64,000 bases of DNA from Nocardia transvalensis NBRC 15921 (GCF_000308875.1 NZ_BAGL01000045.1:35094-99093); one strand, 5' to 3'; numbered from the stretch's first letter, positions 8,900 through 17,352 are shown. The notes: a model not told the origin generated them from the sequence alone. Translations and numbers: made by a program.

Positions 8900-8905
8900 T
8901 ATGCT
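8900..8905 (+). promoter_or_regulatory. Candidate -10 box of leaderless GntR transcript
   Basis: TATGCT is followed by six bases and the GTG start at 8912, with no Shine-Dalgarno sequence. This spacing would place the RNA start at the start codon. Confidence 0.45.
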
Positions 8906-8911
8906 GCGGAT

Positions 8912-9514
8912 GTGGCAGAACCTATTGCGGGTGACGATTCGTCGGGGGATGCGATCGCCCGCGCGTTGCGTGCGGAGATCCTGGCCGGGCGGTTGTCGGC
9001 GGGGGAGCGATTGGTCGAGGGGACGATCGCCAAGCGGTACGGGGTGTCGAGGATTCCGGTGCGCGAAGCGCTCGCGCGGCTGCAGTCGGAGGGGTTCGTC
9101 ACCATCGTCCGGCATCGGGGCGCCACGGTGTCGGAGTCACTGCTGCACGACGGGCGGGAACTGCTCCAGGTTCGCCGGGGGCTGGAGATCTTCGCCGCGC
9201 GGCTCGCCGCGGAGAATCGCGGCGGCACGGTCGCGAAGGAACTGGCCGAGGTCGCGGAGGGGCTGTCCGGCGGCGGGCCTGCGTTCCACGAACTGGTCGC
9301 CGTCGCCTCGGGGAACGATCACTTGCGCGAGATGCTGGCCGGTCTCAACCAGCGAGTGCGCTGGGGGCTGGGTCACGACCCCGCGGTCTCGGCCACCGAC
9401 CACCGCGCGGTGGCGATCGCCATCCTCAACGGCGCCGCCGTCCAGGCGAGCTACCTGATGGACGAGCACCTGCAACGCGACGAACGGTTCTTCACCGAAG
9501 AGTTCGGCAGCTAA
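8912..9514 (+). CDS. GntR-family regulator (FadR subfamily, FCD domain)
   Basis: A 200-residue GntR regulator. The N-terminal winged helix (about 9-75) includes LVEGTIAKRYGVSRIPVREALARLQSEGFV. The C-terminal helical part (about 85-195) fits a short FCD ligand-binding domain, with its His and Asp metal-binding positions only partly recognisable. GTG 8912 was chosen because the helix-turn-helix begins soon after it and a TATGCT box lies six bases upstream. A 12-bp inverted repeat just downstream, before the MFS gene, contains GTATAC cores and is the likely operator. The gene therefore probably regulates the transporter group at 9704-12106 in response to its substrate. Confidence 0.88.
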   Translation: MAEPIAGDDSSGDAIARALRAEILAGRLSAGERLVEGTIAKRYGVSRIPVREALARLQSEGFVTIVRHRGATVSESLLHDGRELLQVRRGLEIFAARLAAENRGGTVAKELAEVAEGLSGGGPAFHELVAVASGNDHLREMLAGLNQRVRWGLGHDPAVSATDHRAVAIAILNGAAVQASYLMDEHLQRDERFFTEEFGS

Positions 9515-9529
9515 CGGTTTCGAGAAACG

Positions 9530-9609
9530 GTATACAGTCTGAGGTGATATATCGCTTACTTAACGTGAAATATTGGTGAGGAAACACTCTGGCAACCCAG
9601 ACTGTATAC
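9530..9609. promoter_or_regulatory. Paired GntR operators around the MFS promoter
   Basis: GTATACAGTCTG at 9530-9541 and CAGACTGTATAC at 9598-9609 are perfect 12-bp inverted copies 56 bp apart. Each holds a GTATAC core. They bracket an AT-richer stretch that probably carries the promoter of the MFS gene. Confidence 0.7.
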
Positions 9610-9703
9610 AACTACAGGCAGTTCGATCGCGGTTCTCGCTCCGAGGTCGGCTCGCCGATACGACCGGTGTCGGTGTCACGCTCCCTCCACCCGGAGTTCC
9701 GAC

Positions 9704-11161
9704 ATGTCCCTCACCCTGCCCGGCGGATCAGCCTCCGCCGTCGTCTCCTCTCCTCCCGTCGCGTCGCCCGATCCGTCGCCCGGCTTGTCCGGTGCGCTCG
9801 ACCGCATCGGTTTCGGCCGTGTGCAGGCGGTCGTCATCGCTCTGCTGATGGCGGGGCTGTTCTTCGACTCGCTGGAACAGAATTCGACCGGTGCGATGGG
9901 CCCGTTGTTGAAGGAGTCCTTCGGTATCGGGAACGCCCAGCTCACCCTGATCAACACGGTCACCGTGGTCGGCGGGCTGGCCGGGCGGCTGATCGGCGGG
10001 TACATCGCCGACCGGTGGGGGCGTCGCACCGCGCTGAGCCTGAACCTGCTCGTTTACACGCTGGGCGGCCTCGTCAGCGCCGCCGCGGTGAACTACGAGA
10101 TGTTGCTGGTCAGCCGTGCGATCGTCGGCATCGGGCTGGGCGGCGAATTCACCGTCGGCCTGGCGATCCTCGCCGAGGTGGTCGCGACCCGGCACCGGGG
10201 ATCGCTGCTCGCGACCTTGAACATCTCCTCCGGCGGCATCGGCAATATCGCCTCCTTCGGCTTCTTCCTGCTCGTGCTCGGCCCCTTGAACGAAATGCTC
10301 GGCGGGGACGACAGCTCGTGGCGCTGGACCTATGTGATCCTCGCGGCGCCCGCCGTCCTCGTCGTCTTCTTCCGCCGGTACCTGCCGGAGTCCCCGCGGT
10401 TCCTACTGTCCAAGGGCCGCGTCGACGACGCCAACGCCAGCCTGACCCGGCTCGCGAGCGGCAGTGTGTCGGGACTGCGCAAGCCCGGCCCCACAACGAG
10501 TTTCGTCACCGCCGCCGATATCACACCCACCGGCCGGACCTCGTATCTCGCGGTGTTCCAGGGGGTGAACCTGCGGCGCACCGCCGCGATCGGCGCCGCC
10601 TCGTGGATGTCGTTCGGCGCGCAGGTGACACTGCTGTTCCTCATGCCGATCCTGCTGGTGTCGCGGGGCTATTCGCTGTCGGATTCGCTGGCCTTCACGA
10701 TGATCATGAATATCGGCAGCCTGTTCGGCGCGTGCGCCGCCTCGTATCTGGCCGGGCGGGCGCCGCGGCGGGTCACGGTCATGTCGGCCGCGGTCCTCGG
10801 ATGCCTGTCCGCGCTCGCCTTCGCGGTGTTCGCCCAGTCGACGGCGCTGATCCTGGTGCTGGGCATGATCTTTCAGTTCTTCACCATGATGCTGAACACG
10901 ATGCTGTCGGTGTGGTCTCCGGAGCTGTTCCCCACCTCCGTGCGCGCCATGGGCGCGTCGGTCGTCAACGGGATCGGCAATGTCGCCGGCGCGGTGATGC
11001 CGTTCGCGGCCCTGTACTTCTTCGACCGCGCCGGTGTCGCCGGTGTGTTCGTCATGATCGCCGGCATGTACGCCCTGCTCGTCGTGGCCGCCCGGTTCGG
11101 TCCCGAGACTTTTGGCAAGTCGCTGGAGGCGGCCACCGAACATCCTGTCCCCAAGCCGTAA
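9704..11161 (+). CDS. MFS transporter (metabolite:H+ symporter type)
   Basis: A 485-residue major facilitator with twelve predicted helices. The GGYIADRWGRRTAL motif between helices 2 and 3 (about 103-116) and RYLPESPRFLLSKGR after helix 6 are the sugar-porter/organic-acid-symporter signatures. It would import a sugar, aromatic acid or similar small molecule with protons. GGAG eight bases upstream supports ATG 9704. It is the first gene of a group with a binding-protein-like gene and a broken ornithine cyclodeaminase gene, behind GntR-type operators. The substrate is not evident. Confidence 0.88.
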   Translation: MSLTLPGGSASAVVSSPPVASPDPSPGLSGALDRIGFGRVQAVVIALLMAGLFFDSLEQNSTGAMGPLLKESFGIGNAQLTLINTVTVVGGLAGRLIGGYIADRWGRRTALSLNLLVYTLGGLVSAAAVNYEMLLVSRAIVGIGLGGEFTVGLAILAEVVATRHRGSLLATLNISSGGIGNIASFGFFLLVLGPLNEMLGGDDSSWRWTYVILAAPAVLVVFFRRYLPESPRFLLSKGRVDDANASLTRLASGSVSGLRKPGPTTSFVTAADITPTGRTSYLAVFQGVNLRRTAAIGAASWMSFGAQVTLLFLMPILLVSRGYSLSDSLAFTMIMNIGSLFGACAASYLAGRAPRRVTVMSAAVLGCLSALAFAVFAQSTALILVLGMIFQFFTMMLNTMLSVWSPELFPTSVRAMGASVVNGIGNVAGAVMPFAALYFFDRAGVAGVFVMIAGMYALLVVAARFGPETFGKSLEAATEHPVPKP

Positions 11162-11188
11162 ACCGATCACTCGAAAGGGGTTCCGCCG

Positions 11189-12106
11189 ATGGCCGAACTG
11201 ACGATCTCCGCCACCTCGCACGCGCTGAACTATCTGCCGCAGTACTACGCCGACCACCTCGGACTGTTCGCCGACCACGATGTGAAAGTCGTAGCGACAG
11301 CGAAGGATCCGTGGACCGGAGTGCTCGACGACCTCGACAGCGGCGCGGCGGATATCGCCCTGGGCGGCCTGTGGGTGCCCGGCATGTACTGGCGCACCCC
11401 CCGGGAACTCACCGTGTTCGCTCAGGTGAACCACCAGTTCCCGAAAGCACTGGTCACTCGGGAACATTCGGGCACCTTCGAGTGGGCGGACCTGTCGGGT
11501 GGCACCGTCCTCGCCCCCGGTATCGGCGGCAGCGCGCCCTACGCGTTCACCGCGGGCCTGATCCGGGCGGCCGGGGTGGACCCCGCGGGCATCACCTTCC
11601 TGCGTGATCTGTCCACGCCGATGTTCGTCGAGCTGTTCGAAGCCGGACTGGGCGACGCGATCGTCCTCGACACCATGACCGCACAAGTGTTGCAGGACAA
11701 GGGAACCGGCGTCGTCGCCCTCGACTATCTCGATGTCGGCGGCCTCGGCCCCAACAGCGTCTACTACTGCCGGACCGACCGCGTCGACGAGCTGTTCGAT
11801 CGCCTGGTCCGCTTCACCACCGCCCTGAGCGAGTCCATGCGACGGCTGCGGGCCACCCCGGTCGCCGACCTCGAGCCGCTGCTGGCGGCCCACTGGCCGG
11901 CCGCCCCGCGCCCGACGCTGATGCGGGCCTGCGACCGGATCAAACGTTCCCGGACCTGGGACACCGCGCGCATCGATGCCGCGGCGACCGACTCGTGGAT
12001 GCGAATCCTCCAGCAGGAAGGCATGATCCGGACCGTGCCCCCGTTCGCCGACCTGATCGACACCAGAATTATCGACACCGCCGAACTCGCCGCCCCGGTC
12101 CGGTGA
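11189..12106 (+). CDS. NMT1/THI5-like binding-protein-fold protein without signal peptide
   Basis: A 305-residue protein with the SsuA/THI5 periplasmic-binding fold. It opens with SATSHALNYLPQYYADHLGLFADHDVKVV, the usual first strand and helix, and has GGTVLAPGIGGSAPYAFTAGLIRAAGVDP in the ligand cleft. Typical ABC binding proteins begin with a signal or lipoprotein peptide, but this one starts straight with the fold and no permease or ATPase is nearby. It may be a cytoplasmic enzyme or sensor of the THI5-like group, or an uptake protein that lost its export signal. GAAAGGGG lies before ATG 11189. It lies 27 bases after the MFS gene. Confidence 0.78.
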   Translation: MAELTISATSHALNYLPQYYADHLGLFADHDVKVVATAKDPWTGVLDDLDSGAADIALGGLWVPGMYWRTPRELTVFAQVNHQFPKALVTREHSGTFEWADLSGGTVLAPGIGGSAPYAFTAGLIRAAGVDPAGITFLRDLSTPMFVELFEAGLGDAIVLDTMTAQVLQDKGTGVVALDYLDVGGLGPNSVYYCRTDRVDELFDRLVRFTTALSESMRRLRATPVADLEPLLAAHWPAAPRPTLMRACDRIKRSRTWDTARIDAAATDSWMRILQQEGMIRTVPPFADLIDTRIIDTAELAAPVR

Positions 12107-12109
12107 CAC

Positions 12110-12389
12110 GTGCCGCTCGTACTCACCCACCCCGATATCGTCGCGCGGCTCGACCGAGACGCGGTGCGCCGAGCAGTCGAATCAGCGCACACGGCATTGG
12201 CTTCCGGGCAGTTCCGCAACCCCGCCCCGCACGGGGTCCCGCTGCCGCGGCCTGCCGGTGCAGCGCTCGACGATCCTCGTCCACTCCGCGATCACCGGCG
12301 AATGCCTCGCGGTCCTTGACGGCCGCGCTGTCACCGCGATCCGCACCGCCGCGGCCAGCGCCGAACAGCGGCGCGTCGTTGACGAGTGA
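12110..12389 (+). pseudogene. Ornithine cyclodeaminase family remnant
   Basis: The GTG at 12110 opens 45 codons (ending near HGVPLP) that look like the N-terminus of an ornithine cyclodeaminase/mu-crystallin protein. The frame then diverges. A second frame from about 12240 reads RSTILVHSAITGECLAVLDG and then RAVTAIRTAAASAEQRRVV, the characteristic GxxLAxLDGxxxTxxRTAA core, and stops at 12387-12389. About 30-40 residues between the two parts and the whole NAD-binding C-terminal half are missing. The gene is therefore frameshifted, internally deleted and truncated. It starts 3 bases after the previous stop and was probably part of that operon. Confidence 0.72.
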
Positions 12390-12397
12390 GCGTGAAA

Positions 12398-12430
12398 GGC
12401 CGTACGCGCGTAGGGGATGCGCGTACGGCC
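12398..12430. terminator. Strong bidirectional hairpin
   Basis: Perfect 12-bp arms GGCCGTACGCGC (12398-12409) and GCGCGTACGGCC (12419-12430) surround a 9-base loop. It lies between two convergent genes and can serve both. Confidence 0.7.
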
Positions 12431-12436
12431 CTGGGG

Positions 12437-13156
12437 TCAGCGGGGGACCGGGCCGGTGAGTTTGCCGCCCGAGGATTCGAAGACGAGGCAGGTTACGCCG
12501 CGGTCGCGGTCCCAGTCCTTCTTGTTGTCGGGGTAGAGGAAGGAGATCTGGAGTTGGTCGATGAGGGAGCTGTTGGCCAGGGCCGTTTCGACCAGGGTCG
12601 TGCAGCGCTCCTCGGCCTTCTGGGAGACGACCGATTCACCGGGGAAGGAACCGCGGTCCAGGTCGAACTTGGCGATCACCTCGCCGTCGTGCGGCTGGGC
12701 GCAGGGGGTCACGCTCACCGAGGTGGTGCGCTTGCCGTCCTCGATGCCGCCGACGCAGTCGCCCTCGCGCAGGCGGGTGACCGCCTCCGACGAGTCGCGG
12801 GTGACCTCGCCCGCGGAGTCCCGGTGTCCGGAACCGCCGGCGGCCACGGCGCCGATGATTCCGACCGCCACCCATACGGCGGTGAGCGCGATGCCGGCGA
12901 TGGCGAGCCCGCGCCCGCGCTGGCCCGTCTTCTTGATCTGGACCAGTGCGATCACGCCGAAGACCGCGCCCAGGAGGCAGAAGCCGCCGAGGATGCCGAG
13001 GATCAGCGACGCGATCGCGAAGCCGTTCGTCCCTTGCTGCTGGGGCGGCTGCCCCGGCGGCGGGCCGAACTGGCCGGGGCCGCCGGGCATCGGAGCGTAC
13101 CCGCCGGGCGGCGGCGTGCCCTCCGGCGGAAAACCCTGCGGCGGTGGTTGATTCAT
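12437..13156 (-). CDS. DUF4190 membrane protein with septum-formation-like C-terminal domain
   Basis: A 239-residue protein. Residues 1-45 are rich in Pro, Gly and Gln (low-complexity cytoplasmic tail). Two hydrophobic segments (about 46-72 and 82-105) with the loop VIALVQIKKTGQRGRGLAIAG between them form the DUF4190 domain. The outer part (about 106-239) has four Cys residues and resembles the septum formation-related domain of actinobacteria. The function is unknown; a role in the cell envelope is inferred. ATG 13156 begins the Pro-rich tail; the Shine-Dalgarno sequence is weak. The gene is convergent with the cyclodeaminase remnant. Confidence 0.78.
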   Translation of the reverse strand: MNQPPPQGFPPEGTPPPGGYAPMPGGPGQFGPPPGQPPQQQGTNGFAIASLILGILGGFCLLGAVFGVIALVQIKKTGQRGRGLAIAGIALTAVWVAVGIIGAVAAGGSGHRDSAGEVTRDSSEAVTRLREGDCVGGIEDGKRTTSVSVTPCAQPHDGEVIAKFDLDRGSFPGESVVSQKAEERCTTLVETALANSSLIDQLQISFLYPDNKKDWDRDRGVTCLVFESSGGKLTGPVPR

Positions 13157-13301
13157 GTGCAAGACGGATTCCCCTCCCAGGAATCTGTGCCCCGCCACGG
13201 TAGCAGGGCGACCGCTCACCGTACCGTCCCATTTGTCTGTTCGTCGGACCGGTTCCCATTAGTGGTGAATCGGTGCGGCGTCCTGTATTCGTCCGGGGAA
13301 C

Positions 13302-14222
13302 TCAGGCGAACTCCCGGACTCTGTTCCGCAGGTCGGCGGCGAGTTCGGCCGCGACGTCGCGCAGGGATTCGGCGACCGGGTGGATGCCCTCGGGCCCGCC
13401 CCGGCGATAAGCGAGCACGGTCGGGCGCACGGCGTCCGGGTCGTCGATGCGCACGACGGAAACGGTTGGGGGCAAAAAGGTTACGGCCAGTCCGGGGACG
13501 ACGGTGACACCGAGCCCGGCGGCTACCAGGCCGATCTTGGTGACCCAGTCGCGGGCGATGTGGGCGACGACCGGCGGCGCGCCGGGCCCGGCCCACGCGC
13601 CGAGCAGTGTGGTGCGGGTGTCCGCGCTGCCCGCGATCCAGCGCGCGCCGCGCAGCAAGGCGGGCGGTGCGCTGCTACGGCCCGCGAGCGGATGGTTCTG
13701 CGGCAGCGCGACGTAGAGCGAATCCTGAAGCAGGGGAGCGATATCCACGCCGTCGACCGGGTCGACGGGTCCCGACAACACGGCCACGTCGATGCGGCCG
13801 CGAGCCAGCGCCGCCGACAATCCCGGTGTTGTGCCCTCCCGGATCCGCACCTCGAGCGCCGGGTTCCGGTGCATCACCGCGGCCATCGCCCGCGGCACCA
13901 GGGCGGCGGTCGCGGTGGCGAAGGCGCCGACGCGCACGCGCCCGCTGGGCCGGTCGCCCAGATCCCGCAGTTCGTCGCGGACGGTGTCGAGGCCGTCGAG
14001 CAGGGCGTCGGCGTGCCGGAGCACGATCCGGCCCGCGGCGGTGGGGCGCACGCCGCGGGCGAGCCGCTCGAACAGCGGGCCGCCGGCTGCCTGTTCCATG
14101 AGCGTGACCTGCCGCGAGATCGCGGACTGCGTGTAACCCAGCCGCTCGGCCGCGCGCGAGAACGATCCCGTGCGCGCCGCCTCCCGCACCACCCGCAGCC
14201 CGGTCACCGAGAACTCTGTCAT
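13302..14222 (-). CDS. LysR-family transcriptional regulator
   Basis: A 306-residue LysR regulator. Residues 1-60 carry the winged helix, with AAERLGYTQSAISRQVTLMEQAAGGPLFER. The effector-binding domain covers about 85-300. It is divergent from the small SnoaL-like gene at 14294, and a candidate T-N11-A site (in TGCGAGACTTTCGCTGGTCGCA, described only by its ends at about 14244-14265) lies between them. ATG 14222 (MTEFSVTGL) fits the family better than an upstream start at 14240. Ligand unknown. Confidence 0.88.
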   Translation of the reverse strand: MTEFSVTGLRVVREAARTGSFSRAAERLGYTQSAISRQVTLMEQAAGGPLFERLARGVRPTAAGRIVLRHADALLDGLDTVRDELRDLGDRPSGRVRVGAFATATAALVPRAMAAVMHRNPALEVRIREGTTPGLSAALARGRIDVAVLSGPVDPVDGVDIAPLLQDSLYVALPQNHPLAGRSSAPPALLRGARWIAGSADTRTTLLGAWAGPGAPPVVAHIARDWVTKIGLVAAGLGVTVVPGLAVTFLPPTVSVVRIDDPDAVRPTVLAYRRGGPEGIHPVAESLRDVAAELAADLRNRVREFA

Positions 14223-14280
14223 GCGAGAACCTGATACCACACATGCGAGACTTTCGCTGGTCGCATCGCAGATCCGGCTC

Positions 14281-14286
14281 TAGCGT
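14281..14286 (+). promoter_or_regulatory. Candidate -10 box of SnoaL-like gene
   Basis: TAGCGT lies seven bases before ATG 14294, with no Shine-Dalgarno sequence, which suggests a leaderless transcript. Confidence 0.35.
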
Positions 14287-14293
14287 CGTCGGC

Positions 14294-14719
14294 ATGGATA
14301 CGGAATCGAACAGAGAACTCGTCCGCTCGATCTTCGAGCGGATGGCCCGCGGCGAGGCGGCGGCGCTGACCGAAGCGATGGCCGACGACTGCCGCTGGGT
14401 CTTCCCCGGCGACTGGTCGTGGTCGGGCACGTGGGAGCCGAAAAACGTTGTGGTGCAAAATCTCCTGCGCCCGCTCACGACACAGTTCGCCGACGGCTAC
14501 CGTAGCGAGGCGGACCTGGTGCTCGCCGACGGCGACCGGGTGGTGGCGCAGGTGCGGGGGTACGCGACCACGACCCGCGGCGAGCCGTACCACCAGACGT
14601 ACTGTTTTCTCTTCCGGATCGCGGGCGGCCGCATCACCGAGGTGATCGAGCACTGCGATACCGCGCTGGTCGAGCGGGTCCTCGAACCCTTGCCGCGGCC
14701 GGGTGCGCTCAGCGGCTGA
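14294..14719 (+). CDS. SnoaL-like (NTF2-fold) protein
   Basis: A 141-residue single-domain protein of the SnoaL/NTF2-like fold: an N-terminal helix pair (NRELVRSIFERMARGEAAAL), the strand DDCRWVFPGDWSWSGTW, and a C-terminal run of strands ending RIAGGRITEVIEHCDT. Family members include ketosteroid isomerase-like enzymes, limonene epoxide hydrolases and many proteins of unknown role. No catalytic set can be assigned safely. The divergent LysR gene probably controls it. The stop is 29 bases from the end of the convergent glycosyltransferase operon. Confidence 0.8.
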   Translation: MDTESNRELVRSIFERMARGEAAALTEAMADDCRWVFPGDWSWSGTWEPKNVVVQNLLRPLTTQFADGYRSEADLVLADGDRVVAQVRGYATTTRGEPYHQTYCFLFRIAGGRITEVIEHCDTALVERVLEPLPRPGALSG

Positions 14720-14748
14720 TACGCCGGAGGAATAGTCCTGGGCAGTGG

Positions 14749-16011
14749 TCAGTTCAGGGCGTCGGTGACCACCTCGGCGACGCGGGTCCGGAAGGCGTCG
14801 GGGGAGAAGGTGCGGGCGTGCTCGCGAATCGCGCCGGAATCGTAAGCGGCGGAATCGAAGTCGCGCATGGCGGCGGCGAATCCCGCCACCACCGTCTCGT
14901 CGTCGCCGGAGTTCACATGCTCGCCGGTGGTGCCGGGGACCACGGTGTCGAGCGCTCCGCCCGCGCCGACCGCGAGTACAGGCGTGCCGCAGGCCATCGC
15001 CTCGACCGGCACGATGCCGAAATCCTCCTCGCCGGGCATGAGCAGCGCGCGGCAGCGGCGGTACCTGTCGATCAGGACGTCGTCGGGCGCGGCGCCGAGG
15101 AAGGTGGTCTCCGGCCCGGCCAGCGCCTCGAGCTGGCCGCGGAAGCGCCCGCCGCCCAGCACGACCAGGCGGCAGCCGGCCCGCTGCGCGGCGCGGATGG
15201 CGAGATCGGGGCGCTTGTAGGGAACCAGGCGGCCCGCGACGAGGAAGAAGTCCTCGCGAGGGACCGCGGGATCGGGGGAGAAGCGATCGATGCGCACCGG
15301 CGGATACACGACCGTCGACTCGAGGCCCCACCAGTCCCGGATCCGCCCGGCCACCGCCCGCGAATTGGCGAGCACCCGCGACAGCCGTGGCGCGGCACGC
15401 ACTTCGCCGCGGCGGGCCAGGCTGCCGAGCGCGCCGAGCGCGAATTGCCCTGCGCCGCCGCCCGCTTCGCGCGCCCGAAAGGTCCTGTCCCACGCCCACC
15501 GCGCCGGACTGTGCACGTAGGCGATCACGGGCGCGTCCGTGGCGAGGGCGGCCTGCGTGGCGAAGGCGTGGTGACTGACGACCACCGCGTCGTACCTGTC
15601 GTTCGAGAGTGGCAGGCGGCGTAGCGCGCCGGGGACGAAGGGAAGCAGGGGTGCATGGCGTCCGCCGGTCAGGGTGTGGGCGCGGGTGAGCCAGGTGCCG
15701 TGGAAGGCGTTGTTCGTTTTCCCGGCACGCTTTTGGCCGGGATCTACCGCCGGGGCTGGGGGATTCCGGCCAAAAGCGTGCCGGAAAAACGAAGAGGGCG
15801 TGGTGGTTTGAGAAGAGGGCGTGGTGGTTTCGGACGTGGATGCCGACTCCGGGAAGGCCGCGGCTTGCACCTCCGCCTCGCACGAGGGGTCCACAATGGG
15901 TGCGAAGACGTCGGCGTCCGGCCAGGTCTTGAGAAGTTCGGCGACGACCGCCTCCGAGCCCCCGTACTCGGTGAAGCGTTCGTGGACGAGGGCGATGCGC
16001 GGACTACCCAC
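14749..16011 (-). CDS. GT4-family glycosyltransferase with in-frame repeat insertion
   Basis: A 420-residue GT-B glycosyltransferase, last gene of the polysaccharide operon. The N-terminal domain starts IALVHERFTEYGGSEAVVAELL. The C-terminal domain has VAGRLVPYKRPDLAIRA and the donor-binding EEDFGIVPVEAMACGTPVLAVGAGG, the E-x7-E motif. Residues about 60-100 (SETTTPSSQTT... to ...KRAGKTN) are not part of the fold. They are encoded by a 120-bp palindromic repeat element plus a tandem repeat at 15713-15832, exactly 40 codons, so the frame is kept. They probably form a loop between the first strands. GTG 16011 follows the aminotransferase stop by 3 bases. Sugar donor unknown. Confidence 0.88.
   Translation of the reverse strand: MGSPRIALVHERFTEYGGSEAVVAELLKTWPDADVFAPIVDPSCEAEVQAAAFPESASTSETTTPSSQTTTPSSFFRHAFGRNPPAPAVDPGQKRAGKTNNAFHGTWLTRAHTLTGGRHAPLLPFVPGALRRLPLSNDRYDAVVVSHHAFATQAALATDAPVIAYVHSPARWAWDRTFRAREAGGGAGQFALGALGSLARRGEVRAAPRLSRVLANSRAVAGRIRDWWGLESTVVYPPVRIDRFSPDPAVPREDFFLVAGRLVPYKRPDLAIRAAQRAGCRLVVLGGGRFRGQLEALAGPETTFLGAAPDDVLIDRYRRCRALLMPGEEDFGIVPVEAMACGTPVLAVGAGGALDTVVPGTTGEHVNSGDDETVVAGFAAAMRDFDSAAYDSGAIREHARTFSPDAFRTRVAEVVTDALN
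15713..15832. repeat. Palindromic repeat pair plus 2x21-bp tandem repeat, inside a gene
   Basis: Two 32-base arms (15713-15744 and 15762-15793) are inverted copies with two mismatches around a 17-base loop. Each contains the family core (CCGGC, ACGCTTTTGG or its complement, GCCGG). Two 21-base direct repeats follow (15791-15811, 15812-15832; GAAGAGGGCGTGGTGGTTT in both). The whole is 120 bp, divisible by three. Confidence 0.88.
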
Positions 16012-16014
16012 CGA

Positions 16015-17352
16015 TCACCGATCCGCCGGATCTATGTAGCGGGGGGCGGCCTTGCGGCGTAGTGCGGGGGCGACCGGCCGCCCGCGCAGCAGGCCGTCGA
16101 CGCTGCCCTGGTCGAGGGCGTGGCGGTAGACTTCGGCGGCCTCGGCGCAGGCCCGCACGGTGTGGTCGATGTCCGCGTCGCTGTGGGCGGCGGAGGTGAC
16201 GAAGGACTGGCCCAGGACGCCGCGGGTCAGGAGTTCCTGGAGGAACAGGGTGCGGAACGGCTGGGAGGGCAGGCCGTCGGGGCCGCGGGTGGTGAAGATC
16301 AGGCAGGACGGGCGGCCTACGACCTGGAGATGATCGGCGATGCCGAGGTCGGCGGCGATCTTGTTCACCCCGTCGGCGAGCCGGCGACCGGCGTGCGTCA
16401 TCCGGGTGATCGGGTCGGGATCGGTGTCGGCGTAGGCGCGCACCACCGCGCGGAAGGCTGCCAGCGACCCCGTCTCGGGCCCGTGCGTGGTGGACAGCAG
16501 GAACACCCGGTCGCGTTCGGTCCGCAGGCCGCCCAGCTCCATGAACTCCCGCTTCCCGGCCAGCGCGGAGAGCGGGAAGCCGTTGCCCATGGCCTTGCCC
16601 CAGCACGACAGGTCCGGCGTCACCCCGTATACCCGTTGCGCCCCACCGGAAGACCAGCGGAACCCGGTGATCATCTCGTCGAACACCAGCAAGCTGCCGT
16701 ACCGGTCGCACAGGGCCCGCACGCCCTCGAGATAGCCCGGATCGGGTTCGGACAGCGCCGTGGCGGCCTCCATGAAGACGCAGGCGACGTCGCCCGACTC
16801 CAGCACGGCCGCAAGGGAATCCAGGTCGTTGTACCGGAACCGGACGGTGCTTGCCGGGGGAATTCCGGCGTTCATGGCCGTGGTGCCGATGAACCAGTCG
16901 TCGACGGAGAAGAACGGCTGATCGCAGACGGCCACCGTCTCGCGGCCGGTCACGGCGCGGGCCAGGCGCACGGCCGCCGTGGTCGCGTCGGAGCCGTTCT
17001 TGGCGAACTTGACCATATCCGCGCCGGGAACCAGCGCCAGGAAGTCCTCGGCGGCAAGCAGTTCCAGTTCGGTCGGGCGGGAGAAGCTGAGGCCGTCCGC
17101 GACCGCGCGGGCCACCGCGTCGACGACCGGCCGGTAGCCGTGGCCGAGGGTCACCGATCGCAGTCCCATGCCGTACTCGACGTACTCGTTGCCGTCGCAG
17201 TCCCACACCCGGCATCCGCTGCCGCGCACCAGGATCGGGGCCATCGACTCCGGATACTGGTCGGGCCCGCGGGCATAGGTGTGCGCGCCGCCGGGGACCA
17301 CCTCGTGCAGGCGATGCTGGATCATGTTGCTGCGGGCGAACTCTCGTATCAT
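16015..17352 (-). CDS. Class III aminotransferase (glutamate-1-semialdehyde aminomutase-like)
   Basis: A 445-residue PLP enzyme. The start HRLHEVVPGGAHTYARG and the pattern around DCDGNEYVEYGMGLRSVTLGHG resemble the glutamate-1-semialdehyde aminomutase branch. FDEMITGFR (Asp225) binds the pyridine nitrogen of PLP, and Lys253 in CWGKAMGNGFP is the Schiff-base lysine. In polysaccharide loci such enzymes aminate a sugar or make an amino-acid-like substituent. Here it is probably a glycan-modifying step and not heme synthesis, but that is inference from context. GGAGGAG precedes ATG 17352, which overlaps the stop of the preceding gene (ATGA). Confidence 0.87.
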   Translation of the reverse strand: MIREFARSNMIQHRLHEVVPGGAHTYARGPDQYPESMAPILVRGSGCRVWDCDGNEYVEYGMGLRSVTLGHGYRPVVDAVARAVADGLSFSRPTELELLAAEDFLALVPGADMVKFAKNGSDATTAAVRLARAVTGRETVAVCDQPFFSVDDWFIGTTAMNAGIPPASTVRFRYNDLDSLAAVLESGDVACVFMEAATALSEPDPGYLEGVRALCDRYGSLLVFDEMITGFRWSSGGAQRVYGVTPDLSCWGKAMGNGFPLSALAGKREFMELGGLRTERDRVFLLSTTHGPETGSLAAFRAVVRAYADTDPDPITRMTHAGRRLADGVNKIAADLGIADHLQVVGRPSCLIFTTRGPDGLPSQPFRTLFLQELLTRGVLGQSFVTSAAHSDADIDHTVRACAEAAEVYRHALDQGSVDGLLRGRPVAPALRRKAAPRYIDPADR

